NCBI RefSeq assembly: GCF_000024885.1
Contig: NC_013512.1
Span: 248,001 to 312,000, forward strand
Direction of reading: 5' to 3'
DNA length: 64,000 nucleotides
From: Sulfurospirillum deleyianum DSM 6946
Lineage (GTDB): Bacteria > Campylobacterota > Campylobacteria > Campylobacterales > Sulfurospirillaceae
Part shown: in pieces, positions 17,378 through 28,637 of the stretch
Layout: every line of letters begins with the position of its first letter
How positions within the stretch are numbered: position 1 is the first letter of the stretch
Made by a program: the position numbers and the translations under genes
Notes under the pieces: generated by a model
The model's input: the letters and a program-made list of their open reading frames with translations, nothing else
What the model was told of the DNA's origin: nothing
The model's database searches: none

Positions 17378-18295
17378 ATGCAAACCTATGCATGTGGACA
17401 TATCAATCCCGATTCAGATTCTGTGGTATCGGCGATTTCCCTCTCATATCTCAAAACAAAACTGGGTGAAACCTGCACACCCGCACGTCAAGGAGAGTTA
17501 AGCCCCGAGACAAAATTTATCCTTAGTACCTTCAAACTAGAAGCGCCTCTACTTAAAAATGACTTCTCAGGCGATAATCTTTACATTACCGATTATTCAG
17601 ACCTTGCACAAGCCCCACACAATCTTAAAGAGACCAACATTTTAGGCATTGTTGACCATCATAAGCTCGGTGACATTACCACTACAACGCCTCTTGAGTG
17701 TTGGATTCGCCCTGTGGGTTGTACCAATACGATTGTCAAAGAGATGTTTGACCACTATAAAATTGACATTCCAAAAGACATCGCAGGAGCGATGATGCTC
17801 GCCATTTTAAGTGATACGGTGTTGTTCAAATCGCCAACGTGTACCAAAACGGACACCAAAGCGGTGAAAGAGTTGGCGCAAATTGCGGGCGTGGAAGATT
17901 TTAAGGCGCTGGGTATGGAGATGTTTTTAGTCAAATCCGCCGTCAAAGGCGCAAGCCCTCGTTCACTCTTACTTCGTGATTATAAAGACTTTGAGATGGG
18001 TGGCAATAAAATTGGCATCGGTCAGCTTGAAGTCGTTGATTTAAAAGTCTTTGATGAGATGAAAGAATCCCTTTTTGCGGATATGAAAGCCTATAAAGAA
18101 GAGGGCAATCGTCACACCGTGATGCTTTTATTGACAGATATTATGGTTGAAGGCTCTCAATTTTTAGTGGTGAGTGATGATGAGAGTAAGATTGAAAATG
18201 CGTTCAATACCAAATTAATCAACCATGAAATGTGGGTCGATAAAATTTTAAGTCGTAAAAAACAGGTGATTCCTGTTATGGAAAAGCAGTTTTAA
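17378..18295 (+). CDS. ppaC: Manganese-dependent inorganic pyrophosphatase (DHH family)
   Basis: 305 residues from the ATG at 17378, chosen because AAAGGA (17365-17370) lies at normal distance and the protein then begins MQTYACGHINPDSDS. Family II pyrophosphatase metal motifs are present: GHINPDSDS, the DHH signature as VDHHKLGD, and an SPRSLLLRDYK segment for phosphate binding near the C-terminal domain (DHHA2). It hydrolyses cytosolic PPi. TATAAT at 17346-17351 is the likely -10. Confidence 0.92.
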   Translation: MQTYACGHINPDSDSVVSAISLSYLKTKLGETCTPARQGELSPETKFILSTFKLEAPLLKNDFSGDNLYITDYSDLAQAPHNLKETNILGIVDHHKLGDITTTTPLECWIRPVGCTNTIVKEMFDHYKIDIPKDIAGAMMLAILSDTVLFKSPTCTKTDTKAVKELAQIAGVEDFKALGMEMFLVKSAVKGASPRSLLLRDYKDFEMGGNKIGIGQLEVVDLKVFDEMKESLFADMKAYKEEGNRHTVMLLLTDIMVEGSQFLVVSDDESKIENAFNTKLINHEMWVDKILSRKKQVIPVMEKQF

Positions 18296-18305
18296 AAGCG
18301 CTTTT

Positions 18306-19085
18306 GTGAAAAAAAGTCCGCTGAAAAAACGCTACCTCCTTCAAAATCCCAAAGAAGCAGTGCGCACCTTTGCCACTGCTTTTCCTTCCTATGAAAAGCT
18401 CTTTTTAGGGCTTTACCTTGAAAATTCTAGCCACTATGCAAATCCTTTGGGAGTTTTGAGTATTCGTTTTGAAAGGGTTGAAGAGATAGTAGTTTTTGAG
18501 GATATCTGTGCTTCTTACATTTGTGAAGAGGTGAGTGAGGATAAGCGGTATAAAAAACGTTTTCTCTTGTTGTTTGGCATACCAGAGCGTTATGACTTTT
18601 TGATTGAAGAGGTCTTTAAACGCTGTGATGCCCTTAAAATGCCCCCTTTTGAATTTGCTTTGCTAGGGGGAATGAGCAGTCAAAAAGTCTTACGGGTCTT
18701 GTTGTATCAACAGATGCGTTGCTTGGAAGAAGCGGTTGCTCTTTTGCTCGAAGATGATGCCAAAGCCCCTAAACGCCTAAGTCTTTATGCACGTGAGTGT
18801 ATCGCTCTTTTGGAGTTGGGTCGTTCTTTATTTGATGCTTCTTTGTGTGAGGGTTTTATGGAGAAACTATCACTTTTTACATGTAAACAGAGGGTTGTTT
18901 TATTGCGTTTTGTGCAGACAAAGGCGTATGAGACATTTAAAATGGATATGGACTTTTTTTTAAGAGAGCAAAGTGGGTTTTATCTTTTAGAAAAGAGTGA
19001 GATGCCTTTATTTTTTTTGCTGAAAAAAAAGCACAAAAAAGGGAGTGCTAGGATAGTAAAAAGGCTTAGAAAAGCGCTGATTTAA
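18306..19085 (+). CDS. Hypothetical protein
   Basis: 259 residues, GTG start 10 bases after ppaC, probably cotranscribed. Rich in Leu, Lys and Glu, mostly alpha-helical in appearance, with a very basic end (KKKHKKGSARIVKRLRKAL). No signal peptide or membrane helix. I recognise no motif. It contains a copy of the palindrome read as FTCK (18876-18887). Confidence 0.7.
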   Translation: MKKSPLKKRYLLQNPKEAVRTFATAFPSYEKLFLGLYLENSSHYANPLGVLSIRFERVEEIVVFEDICASYICEEVSEDKRYKKRFLLLFGIPERYDFLIEEVFKRCDALKMPPFEFALLGGMSSQKVLRVLLYQQMRCLEEAVALLLEDDAKAPKRLSLYARECIALLELGRSLFDASLCEGFMEKLSLFTCKQRVVLLRFVQTKAYETFKMDMDFFLREQSGFYLLEKSEMPLFFLLKKKHKKGSARIVKRLRKALI

Positions 19086-19133
19086 AATTAAATGTTCATT
19101 TGCTACAATAAGAGATAATTAGATGTATAAGGG

Positions 19134-19858
19134 ATGATTTTGGAGACCAACGAAAATAAACAGCAAAAAATTGTGCAAATGTTCGATGAAATCGCAGGAA
19201 CGTACGATACGGCGAACCGTGTTTTAAGTATGGGCATTGACATTCAATGGCGTAAAACAGCGTGTGATGAAACGTTTTCAAGGTATCAAAAGCCCATTGC
19301 GTTGATTGTCGATGTGGCGTGTGGTACGGGTGATATGATGGGATATTGGGCAAAGCAGGCGAAAAAAGCAGGACGAAAGATAGAAAAAATTTTGGGGATT
19401 GACCCATCCGTTGGGATGACCGATGTGGGTAAACAAAAATTTCCAGAGTTTGAGTTTGTGATTTCTGAAGCAACAGCACTTCCTTTGGAGAATGAAAGTG
19501 CGGATATTTTAAGTATTAGTTATGGTATTCGCAACGTGGTGAAGCGCCAAGATGCGTTTAAAGAGTTTGCCCGTGTGCTTAAAACGGGTGGTTATGTGGT
19601 GATTTTAGAGTTTACCAAAGATGAGAAAAAAGGTATTTTCTTTGTTCTGAAAGATTTTTATTTGAACAAAATTCTTCCTATCTTAGGTGGACTGATTTCT
19701 AAAAACAAAGCCGCATACGAGTATCTCCCCAACTCCATTGAAGGTTTTTTAACCTCTTCTATGCTTCAAAAAGAGCTAGATGAAGCAGGTTTTGAGACGG
19801 AGTTTTGTAAAAGCTTCTCTATGGATATTTCAACCCTTGTGATCGCTAAAAAACGCTA

Positions 19859-19859
<1 letters not shown>
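19134..19859 (+). CDS. ubiE: Demethylmenaquinone methyltransferase UbiE/MenG
   Basis: 241 residues. N-terminal FDEIAGTYDTANRVLSMGID is the UbiE signature, followed by the SAM-binding motif VDVACGTGDM and the second signature YGIRNVV. It methylates the naphthoquinone ring in menaquinone synthesis, the quinone needed by the Psr enzymes here. A -10-like TACAAT lies at 19104-19109. The stop overlaps the xseA start by one base (TAATG). Confidence 0.93.
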
Positions 19860-22101
<2,242 letters not shown>

Positions 22102-22200
22102 TCACTTTTTTTATGTATTATAGCAATTTCACGCAATTTTGTTAAAAACTTACCTTAAAGAATTTTAAGAAATAAAATGTATAATTTTGGCGAAACTTAT

Positions 22201-22346
22201 TTCTCAGGGCAGGGTGCAATTCCCTACTGGCGGTAATCTTCTAGGAAGAGAGTCCGCGAGCGCTTTTGTCTTTACATGTAAAGGTAAAAGGTCAGCAGAT
22301 TTGGTGTAACTCCAAAACCAACGGTTAAAGTCCGGATGAGAGAGAA
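22201..22346 (+). ncRNA. FMN riboswitch (RFN element)
   Basis: All conserved blocks are present in order: CAGGGCAGGGTGCAATTCCC, TACTGGCGGTAA, AGTCCGCGAGC, GATTTGGTGTAACTCCAAAACC, CCAACGGTTAAAGTCCGGATGAGAGAGA (parts quoted shorter: GGTGTAACTCC and AGTCCGGATGAGAGAGA). Outer ends TTCTC (22201-22205) and GAGAA (22342-22346) close the first helix. The variable helix contains a full TTTACATGTAAA copy (22271-22282). It controls ribB 92 bases downstream in response to FMN. Confidence 0.96.
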
Positions 22347-22411
22347 TGTAGTCTATGATTGCCATTGTTTGTGACAAGTTCAGTGCTATATTTAACAATG
22401 CCCTGATTCAA

Positions 22412-22435
22412 GTTTACTCTAAACCAAAGGGTTTA
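22412..22435 (+). promoter_or_regulatory. Candidate riboswitch expression platform covering the ribB ribosome binding site
   Basis: TAAACC (22420-22425) can pair with GGTTTA (22430-22435), enclosing the AAAGGG Shine-Dalgarno of ribB. GTTTA (22412-22416) can instead pair with TAAAC (22420-22424), freeing it. The two hairpins exclude each other. No T-run is present, so translational control is more likely than termination. Confidence 0.5.
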
Positions 22436-22437
22436 CC

Positions 22438-23082
22438 ATGAATCAAATGTGTGCGAATTTCTCGTTAGAACACTCCGTTTCGCTTGCTCTAAAAGCGCTT
22501 CAAAACAAAAAAGGTGTCATTGTCATGGATCGTTATGATCGTGAAAATGAAGCCGATATTATCTTTCATGCCGAGTCCTTAACCCCTGAGCAAATGGCAC
22601 TTCTCATTCGTGAGTGCAGTGGCATTGTCTGTTTATGCTTACCGCCTCAAAAAGTAGAAGAGCTAGAACTTCCTATGATGGTCTCGCACAATGAGTCAAA
22701 ATTTCAAACCGGTTTTACCATCTCCATTGAAGCTAAAGAGGGTGTGAGCACAGGTGTGAGTGCGAAAGATAGAGTCACCACCATTCAAGCAGCCATCCAT
22801 CCTGAGGGCAAAACAAAAATCGTCTCTCCTGGGCATGTTTTTCCTTTGCGTGCTCGTGAAAATGGGGTCTTAGAGCGTGAGGGGCACACCGAAGCCTCGG
22901 TAGACTTGATGAAGCTCGCAGGGCTTTCCCCGTATGCCGTACTGTGTGAAATGACTAACGCCGATGGGTCTATGAGTGTGGGCGAAACGATACGTTTGTT
23001 TGCGCAAAAGCATGATTTTCCTATGATAAGCATTGATGAGATTATTGCCTATCGGAAGATGCTTCAAGGACAAAACGCTTAA
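22438..23082 (+). CDS. ribB: 3,4-dihydroxy-2-butanone 4-phosphate synthase
   Basis: 214 residues, the length of a stand-alone RibB without the GTP cyclohydrolase II half. Motifs: [13 protein letters not shown] (metal and substrate acidic loop), [21 protein letters not shown], and [18 protein letters not shown] with the catalytic His/Glu. It makes the four-carbon precursor of riboflavin from ribulose 5-phosphate. It is preceded by the FMN riboswitch. The 3' end overlaps the convergent LysR gene by 41 bases. Confidence 0.95.
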   Translation: MNQMCANFSLEHSVSLALKALQNKKGVIVMDRYDRENEADIIFHAESLTPEQMALLIRECSGIVCLCLPPQKVEELELPMMVSHNESKFQTGFTISIEAKEGVSTGVSAKDRVTTIQAAIHPEGKTKIVSPGHVFPLRARENGVLEREGHTEASVDLMKLAGLSPYAVLCEMTNADGSMSVGETIRLFAQKHDFPMISIDEIIAYRKMLQGQNA

Positions 23083-23926
23083 ATTCGCTAAAGAGTTTAC
23101 TGGCGTATTTGTCTTTGTGGTAAATAAGATAAAAAGGGCGTTTGAGGCTGATATTTTTGAGTGTCACCTCAAACAACTCCCCTCGTTTTAGCTCATTTTC
23201 GACCACCACACGAGAGAGGCAGGTGATACTTTCGTTGTAGCGAAGTAAAAGGGTTTTTGCCTCCTCAAACTCACTAAATTCTAAAAAGAGCGGAAGGGTT
23301 TTGACACTCTCCCCTAAAGCCTCTAAAAAAACCTCCCGTGTGCCTGAGCCCTTTTCTCGCAAAATCCACTTTTTATCAAAGAGCTCATCAATGTAGCACT
23401 GTTTGTTGTGAAGCGCTTTGTCGCTACTCACGACGATAAGCTCATCATCAGCGATGACCTCTTTGCGTATCTCTTTTTCATCACACGAGGATTCGATAAA
23501 ACCCATATCTATCGCTCCATTTTTCACCATTTCAATGATAGAGGCTGAGTTTTGAATGGTTTTATGCACACTCACACTAGGATGCAAGAGACGAAAATCA
23601 TAAACGATGCTTGGCATAAGGTACTCGCCGATGGTCTTACTCGATGCGATTTTTAAACTTCCAGCAAGGGCGTTGTGCGAAAAAAAGAGTTGGGCTTCTT
23701 TGAGTGCTTCATAATGCGGATGGGTTTTTTCATAAAAGAGCCTTCCTTTTTCACTTAAGACCAATTTTTTGCCAATACGGTCAAACAAAGGCTCTCCTAC
23801 TTTTTTCTCTAAAGATTTGATGGCAAGGGAGATGGCAGACTGCGTAATGCCTAGCTTTTTAGAGAGATTGCACAGATGGGCATCTTCGCAGAGATGGTAA
23901 AAAATGCTTAATTCTTTGAGTGTCAT
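23042..23926 (-). CDS. LysR-family transcriptional regulator
   Basis: 294 residues. N-terminal winged helix with [21 protein letters not shown], then an effector-binding domain starting near residue 90 ([16 protein letters not shown]). Divergent from the yeiH-type gene with 103 bases between, the same arrangement as yeiE/yeiH in enterobacteria, so it most likely regulates that transporter. The effector is unknown. Confidence 0.9.
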   Translation of the reverse strand: MTLKELSIFYHLCEDAHLCNLSKKLGITQSAISLAIKSLEKKVGEPLFDRIGKKLVLSEKGRLFYEKTHPHYEALKEAQLFFSHNALAGSLKIASSKTIGEYLMPSIVYDFRLLHPSVSVHKTIQNSASIIEMVKNGAIDMGFIESSCDEKEIRKEVIADDELIVVSSDKALHNKQCYIDELFDKKWILREKGSGTREVFLEALGESVKTLPLFLEFSEFEEAKTLLLRYNESITCLSRVVVENELKRGELFEVTLKNISLKRPFYLIYHKDKYASKLFSEFKRFVLEASSDRQ

Positions 23927-23998
23927 GGCTACTTCTTAATTAAAAATATTTATGATTATATCGAGTTTAATTTATTTTACTTATTGTTTTGAATGATT

Positions 23999-24004
23999 TA
24001 TAAT
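23999..24004 (+). promoter_or_regulatory. -10 element of the YeiH-type gene
   Basis: TATAAT lies 25 bases before the GTG start in the LysR/yeiH divergent region. The surrounding region is AT-rich and has room for a LysR box, but I cannot single one out. Confidence 0.5.
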
Positions 24005-24029
24005 TGACAAAAAAACTAAGGATTTAGAG

Positions 24030-25052
24030 GTGTTTCAAAAAGCCAATCGTTCCAATACCCTAAGCGGTCTTTTATTTGTCGCTTTATTTGCCATGAGCGC
24101 AAGTTACATTGCCCAGTTTGAAGGACTTAAGCGTTTGGGCATAAGCCCTTTAATTGTGGGGATTTTACTGGGCATGTTCTATGCCAATACCTTGCGTCAT
24201 AAACTCCCCAAAGAGTGGGAAGCGGGCATTTTTTTCTCCACCAAAACGCTTTTACGAGCGGGCATTGTGCTCTATGGTTTTCGAGTGAGTTTTCAAGAGA
24301 TAGCGCATGTGGGTATGGTGGGTGTTGTGGTGAGTGTCTGCGTGGTGGCTTCAACCTTTCTCATTGGCTATGTGGTAGGAACGAAGTTTTTAAAACTCGA
24401 TAGAGACACCACCATCTTAACCAGTGTGGGCAGTTCCATCTGTGGAGCGGCGGCGGTTTTAGCAACCGAGCCTGTGGTTAAAGGTGAAGCGTATAAAAGC
24501 ACGGTTGCCGTTTCTACCGTGGTGCTTTTTGGAAGCATTGCGATGTTTTTGTATCCGTTTATCTATCAGTTAGGCTTAGTGCCTCTATCCCCTGAAGCGA
24601 TGGGCATTTACATTGGAGGGACGGTGCATGAGGTCGCACATGTGGTGGCTGCGGGTAATGCCATTAGCGAAGATGTGGCGCAAAGTGCGGTCATTGTGAA
24701 GATGATACGGGTGATGATGATAGCCCCTTTTCTCATTTTGCTTGGTTTGTACTTAGCCAAAAGTAGCTCTCAAAGCAGAGGCAAAACGGTGGTGGCGATT
24801 CCGTGGTTTGCGCTCTATTTTATAGGGGTGGCGGGATTTAACTCTTTGCATCTTCTGCCCAGTAGCGTGGTGGAAAACATCAATGTGCTTGACACCTTTT
24901 TGCTCACCATGGCGATGAGTGCGCTAGGCATGGAGACGCATGTTCACAAATTTAAAAATGTGGGCATGAAGCCTTTGTATTTGGCAGGGATTTTATTTTT
25001 GTGGTTGATTTTTGGAGGATATTACATCGTAAAACTTTCGTTGATGGTGTAA
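24030..25052 (+). CDS. YeiH/UPF0324 family membrane transporter (putative sulfate/sulfite exporter)
   Basis: 340 residues, about ten helices. GSSICGAAAVLATEPVV and GGTVHEVAHVVAAG are the conserved family segments. GTG start after AAGGATTTAGAGG. Family members are often annotated as sulfate exporters on thin evidence. A role in sulfur-compound efflux would suit a sulfur-respiring organism but is inference. Confidence 0.85.
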   Translation: MFQKANRSNTLSGLLFVALFAMSASYIAQFEGLKRLGISPLIVGILLGMFYANTLRHKLPKEWEAGIFFSTKTLLRAGIVLYGFRVSFQEIAHVGMVGVVVSVCVVASTFLIGYVVGTKFLKLDRDTTILTSVGSSICGAAAVLATEPVVKGEAYKSTVAVSTVVLFGSIAMFLYPFIYQLGLVPLSPEAMGIYIGGTVHEVAHVVAAGNAISEDVAQSAVIVKMIRVMMIAPFLILLGLYLAKSSSQSRGKTVVAIPWFALYFIGVAGFNSLHLLPSSVVENINVLDTFLLTMAMSALGMETHVHKFKNVGMKPLYLAGILFLWLIFGGYYIVKLSLMV

Positions 25053-25093
25053 GGGCTTATAGACTTTTTTTCAGGTAAAAAATTAAATTTCAG

Positions 25094-25118
25094 AAAGTTA
25101 AAAGTTTAACTCTGACCC
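25094..25118 (-). repeat. REP-like element related to the ends of the RAYT locus
   Basis: Read on the minus strand this 25-base element begins GGGTCAGAG and ends CTTTTAACTTT. It matches the left end of the RAYT locus (61626-61650) at 21 of 25 positions by eye. The two are 36 kb apart with no transposase here, consistent with a REP sequence mobilised or left by the RAYT family. Confidence 0.6.
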
Positions 25119-25140
25119 ACTAAAATCTGAATGCCGAGCT

Positions 25141-25176
25141 GAGAAATAGTTGTGCCCGCAGGGTCAACTATTTCTC
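25141..25176. repeat. 12-bp perfect hairpin after the YeiH-type gene
   Basis: GAGAAATAGTTG (25141-25152) pairs exactly with CAACTATTTCTC (25165-25176). The loop TGCCCGCAGGGT can form three further G-C pairs. No T-run follows, so an intrinsic terminator is unlikely. It lies 22 bases from the REP-like element and may belong to the same unit. Confidence 0.6.
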
Positions 25177-25252
25177 TCCAAGATTTTGTTATGTTTCTTT
25201 GCTCTTTATCGTCAATGTAATTTAAATATAAATTTGTCATATATATAAACAC

Positions 25253-25435
25253 TTAAAATTTGATTTTTTTCAATTTCATTTCCCGAATCTTCTTCAAGTA
25301 ACTTGAGAAAAAATTATCATTCTTAAGCTGTTCTATCAATTCTTTTGTAACTTCTTTATCGGCTTCTTCAGTGGGTACATCATTGTATTCTATTAGTAAG
25401 TTTTTAATGTTTTCAATTGAAATATTATTTTTCAT
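25253..25435 (-). CDS. Small hypothetical protein
   Basis: 60 residues with a good AAGGAAG ribosome binding site 6 bases before ATG. Helical, charged, Lys/Glu/Asn-rich (EEADKEVTKELIEQL). No known motif. It is alone in a 560-base gap between YeiH and YitT, AT-richer than its neighbours, and near a REP-like element, so it may be an acquired or orphan gene. Coding status is likely but not certain. The rest of the gap (25436-25614) shows nothing I can name. Confidence 0.5.
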   Translation of the reverse strand: MKNNISIENIKNLLIEYNDVPTEEADKEVTKELIEQLKNDNFFSSYLKKIREMKLKKIKF

Positions 25436-25614
25436 TCTTCTTCCTTTATATTTGCTGATTAGCTATTTCTAATTTTTTTCTCAAGAAATGCTTCTTTTGA
25501 CACATAACTATTTATTCAACGAACATTATATAAGAAACAGCCTAAAAAATAAAAAATACCACACCTGTATTACACTATACCGTCAATCATAAAAAACACT
25601 TTCAATGAAAGCGC

Positions 25615-26466
25615 TTAGTCTCTTCCTAAAAACTCTGAGGCCTCGGAGATGATGAGAAACGCTTCGGGGTCGTATTCTCTTATGATGTCTTTTAGCAGTT
25701 GGATTTTTGCACTCTCGACGGTGACCAAAATCACCGTTTTGACTTGCTTTTGGTGGTGAAGTCCCACGCCTGTAAAAATCGTGCCGTGCTCTTCGATGCG
25801 CTCTCTGATTTGCTCGGTTAAGGTTTCAACATTGTTGGAGACGATTTGCACCACTTTGCGAGGTGGACGACCAATTAAAATCACATCAATCATCTTAGCG
25901 GTCACGTAAACGCCAAGCATACTATACAGCGCTTTTTTGATGTCGCCGTGCGTGAGGATAAACGCAAACATAATGCTAATATCAATGGCAAAAAGCACTT
26001 CGGAGGCTTTAAACTTACTCTTCATCGCCACGATTTCACCGACCACGGAAGTGCTTCCAGTAGAAGAGCGCCCTTTAATGACCAAGCCCACACCTAGTCC
26101 TATAAACATACCGCCAAAAATTGCGGCTAAAAGGATGTCATCGGTGATGGGGTTAAGTTTCAGAAATTCTCTAAAAAAGTCCGTAAAAAACGAGGTTCCC
26201 AACATGGCAAGGAGGGTTTTAAAGGTGTACTGTTTTCCAAAATAGACAAACCCCAAAATAACAAAAGGAATACTCACCAAAATGATGAGCGTTCCAAGGG
26301 TCAGTGAGTCAATGAGATAGTGCAAAATGAGCGCAATGCCAATGCCCCCTCCCGTGACCATATTGTTAGGCGATAAAAAACAGACGACGGCAAACGCCAT
26401 GGACATAGTTCCTAGTAACACATAAACGTATTGCAAAAAGGCAAGGGAGGCGGAGGTTTTTTTCAT
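25615..26466 (-). CDS. YitT family membrane protein (DUF161/DUF2179)
   Basis: 283 residues: five to six helices in the first 200 residues with repeated GGGIGIALILHY and GLGVGLVIKGRSSTGSTSVV segments, then a cytoplasmic DUF2179 domain (about 210-283, GRPPRKVVQIVS to the end). Function of the family is unknown. It overlaps the upstream sppA gene by one base. Confidence 0.88.
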   Translation of the reverse strand: MKKTSASLAFLQYVYVLLGTMSMAFAVVCFLSPNNMVTGGGIGIALILHYLIDSLTLGTLIILVSIPFVILGFVYFGKQYTFKTLLAMLGTSFFTDFFREFLKLNPITDDILLAAIFGGMFIGLGVGLVIKGRSSTGSTSVVGEIVAMKSKFKASEVLFAIDISIMFAFILTHGDIKKALYSMLGVYVTAKMIDVILIGRPPRKVVQIVSNNVETLTEQIRERIEEHGTIFTGVGLHHQKQVKTVILVTVESAKIQLLKDIIREYDPEAFLIISEASEFLGRD

Positions 26467-27326
26467 TACTTTAAATACCCCATGGTGTTTAAAAGAGGAA
26501 GGTGTGCGCTACTCTCCAATCTTTTCATCCATTTATCCATCGCATCTGGTTTTTGCCATACGGGGTGCGTAATATTGGCAAGCTCTTCCACTTTGGTTTT
26601 GGCACTGCTTAGGGAGCCAATTTCATCAATGAGATGCACATTGAGCGCCTTACTGGCGATAAAAACTTGTGCGTTGGCAAACTCATCAGGTTTGGCAAGG
26701 TTAAGTCCTCTAGCCGTAGCGACATCTTTAACAAACAAATCATAGGCGTCATCAATCAAATTTTTGAGCGCACCTCGCTCTTTTTGCGTCCATTCACGGG
26801 TAAAGGTGCCCATTTGCTTGTACTCTCCCGCACTTAAGACCTGCTCAGAAATGCCCAGTTTTTTAGCCAACTCTGCTACATTGGGCGCTTGAAACAAAAC
26901 CCCAATGGAGCCTATGAACGCTCCAGGATTGGCGATGATGTAGTTTGACCAAATGGAGGCGTAGTAACTTCCGCTGGTCATACTTCCCCCAGCATACGCC
27001 ACGACAGGTTTTTTCTCTGCCAAGCGTTTTACCGCCATAGAAAGCTCAATGGAAGGAGCCAGTGCGCCACCAGGGGAATCTACATGTAAAAGCACACCTT
27101 TGATGTTTTCATCGTTTTGTGCTTTGTCGATGTTCTCCAAAATCTCTTCCACATTTAAAATCTCACCCTCAAGCTTGACAATCGCAAGATTAGGCGTTTT
27201 AAGCTCATCTTGTGAGCCAAAAATGAGCACCAAAAGCAGTAAAAAAAGCATCGCTTTAAAGTGGTTTTGGATGTAGGTAAAAATAGCGCCTATCCAAAGA
27301 AAAGGTTTTTTAAGGGTTTCTAGCAT
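26466..27326 (-). CDS. sppA: Signal peptide peptidase SppA (short form)
   Basis: 286 residues, N-terminal membrane helix, then the S49 protease fold. HVDSPGGALAPS, the catalytic Ser in AYAGGSMTSGSYYAS and the downstream Lys region of the serine-lysine dyad are visible. It cuts leftover signal peptides in the membrane. The neighbouring deaminase gene overlaps by 7 bases. The pair sits beside aroQ as it does in Campylobacter. Confidence 0.92.
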   Translation of the reverse strand: MLETLKKPFLWIGAIFTYIQNHFKAMLFLLLLVLIFGSQDELKTPNLAIVKLEGEILNVEEILENIDKAQNDENIKGVLLHVDSPGGALAPSIELSMAVKRLAEKKPVVAYAGGSMTSGSYYASIWSNYIIANPGAFIGSIGVLFQAPNVAELAKKLGISEQVLSAGEYKQMGTFTREWTQKERGALKNLIDDAYDLFVKDVATARGLNLAKPDEFANAQVFIASKALNVHLIDEIGSLSSAKTKVEELANITHPVWQKPDAMDKWMKRLESSAHLPLLNTMGYLK

Positions 27327-28546
27327 AGTTCTTCTCCGTCAATAAAAGTTAAATGGGTGTGATGGGTGTGTAAAATAAGCTGTAAAGGAAGGGTCTCAAT
27401 GGCGCATTCTTGCGGTAACGTCACCACAATCATATCCGAAGCCAAGCCCTCTTTTAAAGCACCGCACGGTAGTTTTAAGGCATGAGCGGCGTTACATGTA
27501 ACGCTTTGAAGCAAGGTTTTGGCTAAGGTGTTTAGCGCTTTGTCTGAATGCATCATAAGGCTACTTCGCATCTCATCCCAGAGGCTTAGTGAGATGTTGG
27601 AGCTTAGTCCATCGGTTCCAAGTGTCAGGTTAATGTTTTCGTTTTCCACAGCCTCTACATCAAGTGCTCCCACGCCTAAGAGGCGATTGGAGACAGGGCA
27701 GTGGGTGAGGGTTGCGTTTTGTTCAGCGATGGTGTGCAACTCTGCTTGATTGGCGTGAACGCCATGCGTAAAAAGGGTGGCATTTTTCTCAAAAAGAGCA
27801 AGATACTCCACGCTTGTGCACATCGGTTTGGCGTGAGGATTAAAGGCGCTAAAAAAGCTTTGAAAATCTCCACTTCCCTCATCCATCCATGCCCGTTCCG
27901 CTGGAGACTCCATAAAATGCGTAGAGACCACACACCCTTCATCAAGGGCAAGTTGAAGCGCTTTTTTCGCCAAAATAGGATGGGTAGAGTAGGGCGAATG
28001 GACTGAAATAGCAGGGATAAAGTGTTTACATGTAAACTCCTTACTCGCTTCCAATCGTCCTCTAAAATCGCTGTACATCACATCAACCGCACTAGGCACG
28101 GAGCCTAGGACTTCATTAAAATAAACGACACGTTGCGGGGCGTTCACACACGCTTCCAAATCGGCTCCAAAACTGCTAATCGCACCAAGGCTCGTGGTTC
28201 CACTTTTAAGCATCTCATGTAGTTTACATGTCATGAGTTCCGTGGTTGCAAGTGCGCTCAGTTCATCTCGGTGTGCGATGATCGATTGAAGCCATGGGAT
28301 AAAATCGCCATAGCGTAGCATGCTTTGGTTTGCGCTAAATTCTAAATGCACGTGGCTGTTAATAAGACCTGGTAGAAGCACACTGTTTTTTGGGGTTTGC
28401 AGTAGCGTTGCGGTGGGGTGTTTTTCTTTGAGAATGGAGGCTTTTCCTACCTCTAAAATCTGCGTATCAAAAAGCACCGCACCCTCTTCAATGATTTCAA
28501 ATTGTTCGTTACATGTAAGAACAAAATCGGCGGTTATCAGTGTCAC
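27320..28546 (-). CDS. Aminofutalosine deaminase-like amidohydrolase (COG0402)
   Basis: 408 residues. Amidohydrolase motifs: LPGLINSHVHLEF (HxH), VSTHFMESPAE, HGVHANQAEL and LGTDGLSSN (catalytic Asp). COG0402 members from related organisms deaminate 6-amino-6-deoxyfutalosine in the futalosine route to menaquinone. This protein sits in the conserved epsilonproteobacterial position between sppA and aroQ. Activity on S-adenosylhomocysteine/methylthioadenosine-type substrates is the alternative. It contains four palindrome copies or near-copies (27492, 28025, 28214, 28509), the densest in the window. Confidence 0.82.
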   Translation of the reverse strand: MTLITADFVLTCNEQFEIIEEGAVLFDTQILEVGKASILKEKHPTATLLQTPKNSVLLPGLINSHVHLEFSANQSMLRYGDFIPWLQSIIAHRDELSALATTELMTCKLHEMLKSGTTSLGAISSFGADLEACVNAPQRVVYFNEVLGSVPSAVDVMYSDFRGRLEASKEFTCKHFIPAISVHSPYSTHPILAKKALQLALDEGCVVSTHFMESPAERAWMDEGSGDFQSFFSAFNPHAKPMCTSVEYLALFEKNATLFTHGVHANQAELHTIAEQNATLTHCPVSNRLLGVGALDVEAVENENINLTLGTDGLSSNISLSLWDEMRSSLMMHSDKALNTLAKTLLQSVTCNAAHALKLPCGALKEGLASDMIVVTLPQECAIETLPLQLILHTHHTHLTFIDGEELC

Positions 28547-28579
28547 TCTTTTCCTTTATTAAACCATAAATTCGTGTAA

Positions 28580-28608
28580 TTGTATCGTAAACTAAGTACA
28601 GCTATAAT
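28580..28608 (+). promoter_or_regulatory. Housekeeping promoter of the aroQ-flagellar gene train
   Basis: TTGTAT (28580-28585) and TATAAT (28603-28608) are spaced by exactly 17 bases. The ribosome binding site AAAAGG (28626-28631) precedes the aroQ ATG at 28638. Confidence 0.7.
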
Positions 28609-28637
28609 AGAACAAAATTTTTAACAAAAGGTAATGC

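Noticed and set aside
22204-22398. Minus-strand open frame across the FMN riboswitch
   Set aside because: The stretch is fully explained by the RFN element on the plus strand.
25141-25176. Hairpin as the intrinsic terminator of the YeiH-type gene
   Set aside because: The stem is followed by CAAGATTTTG rather than a T-run, and it lies about 90 bases after the stop.
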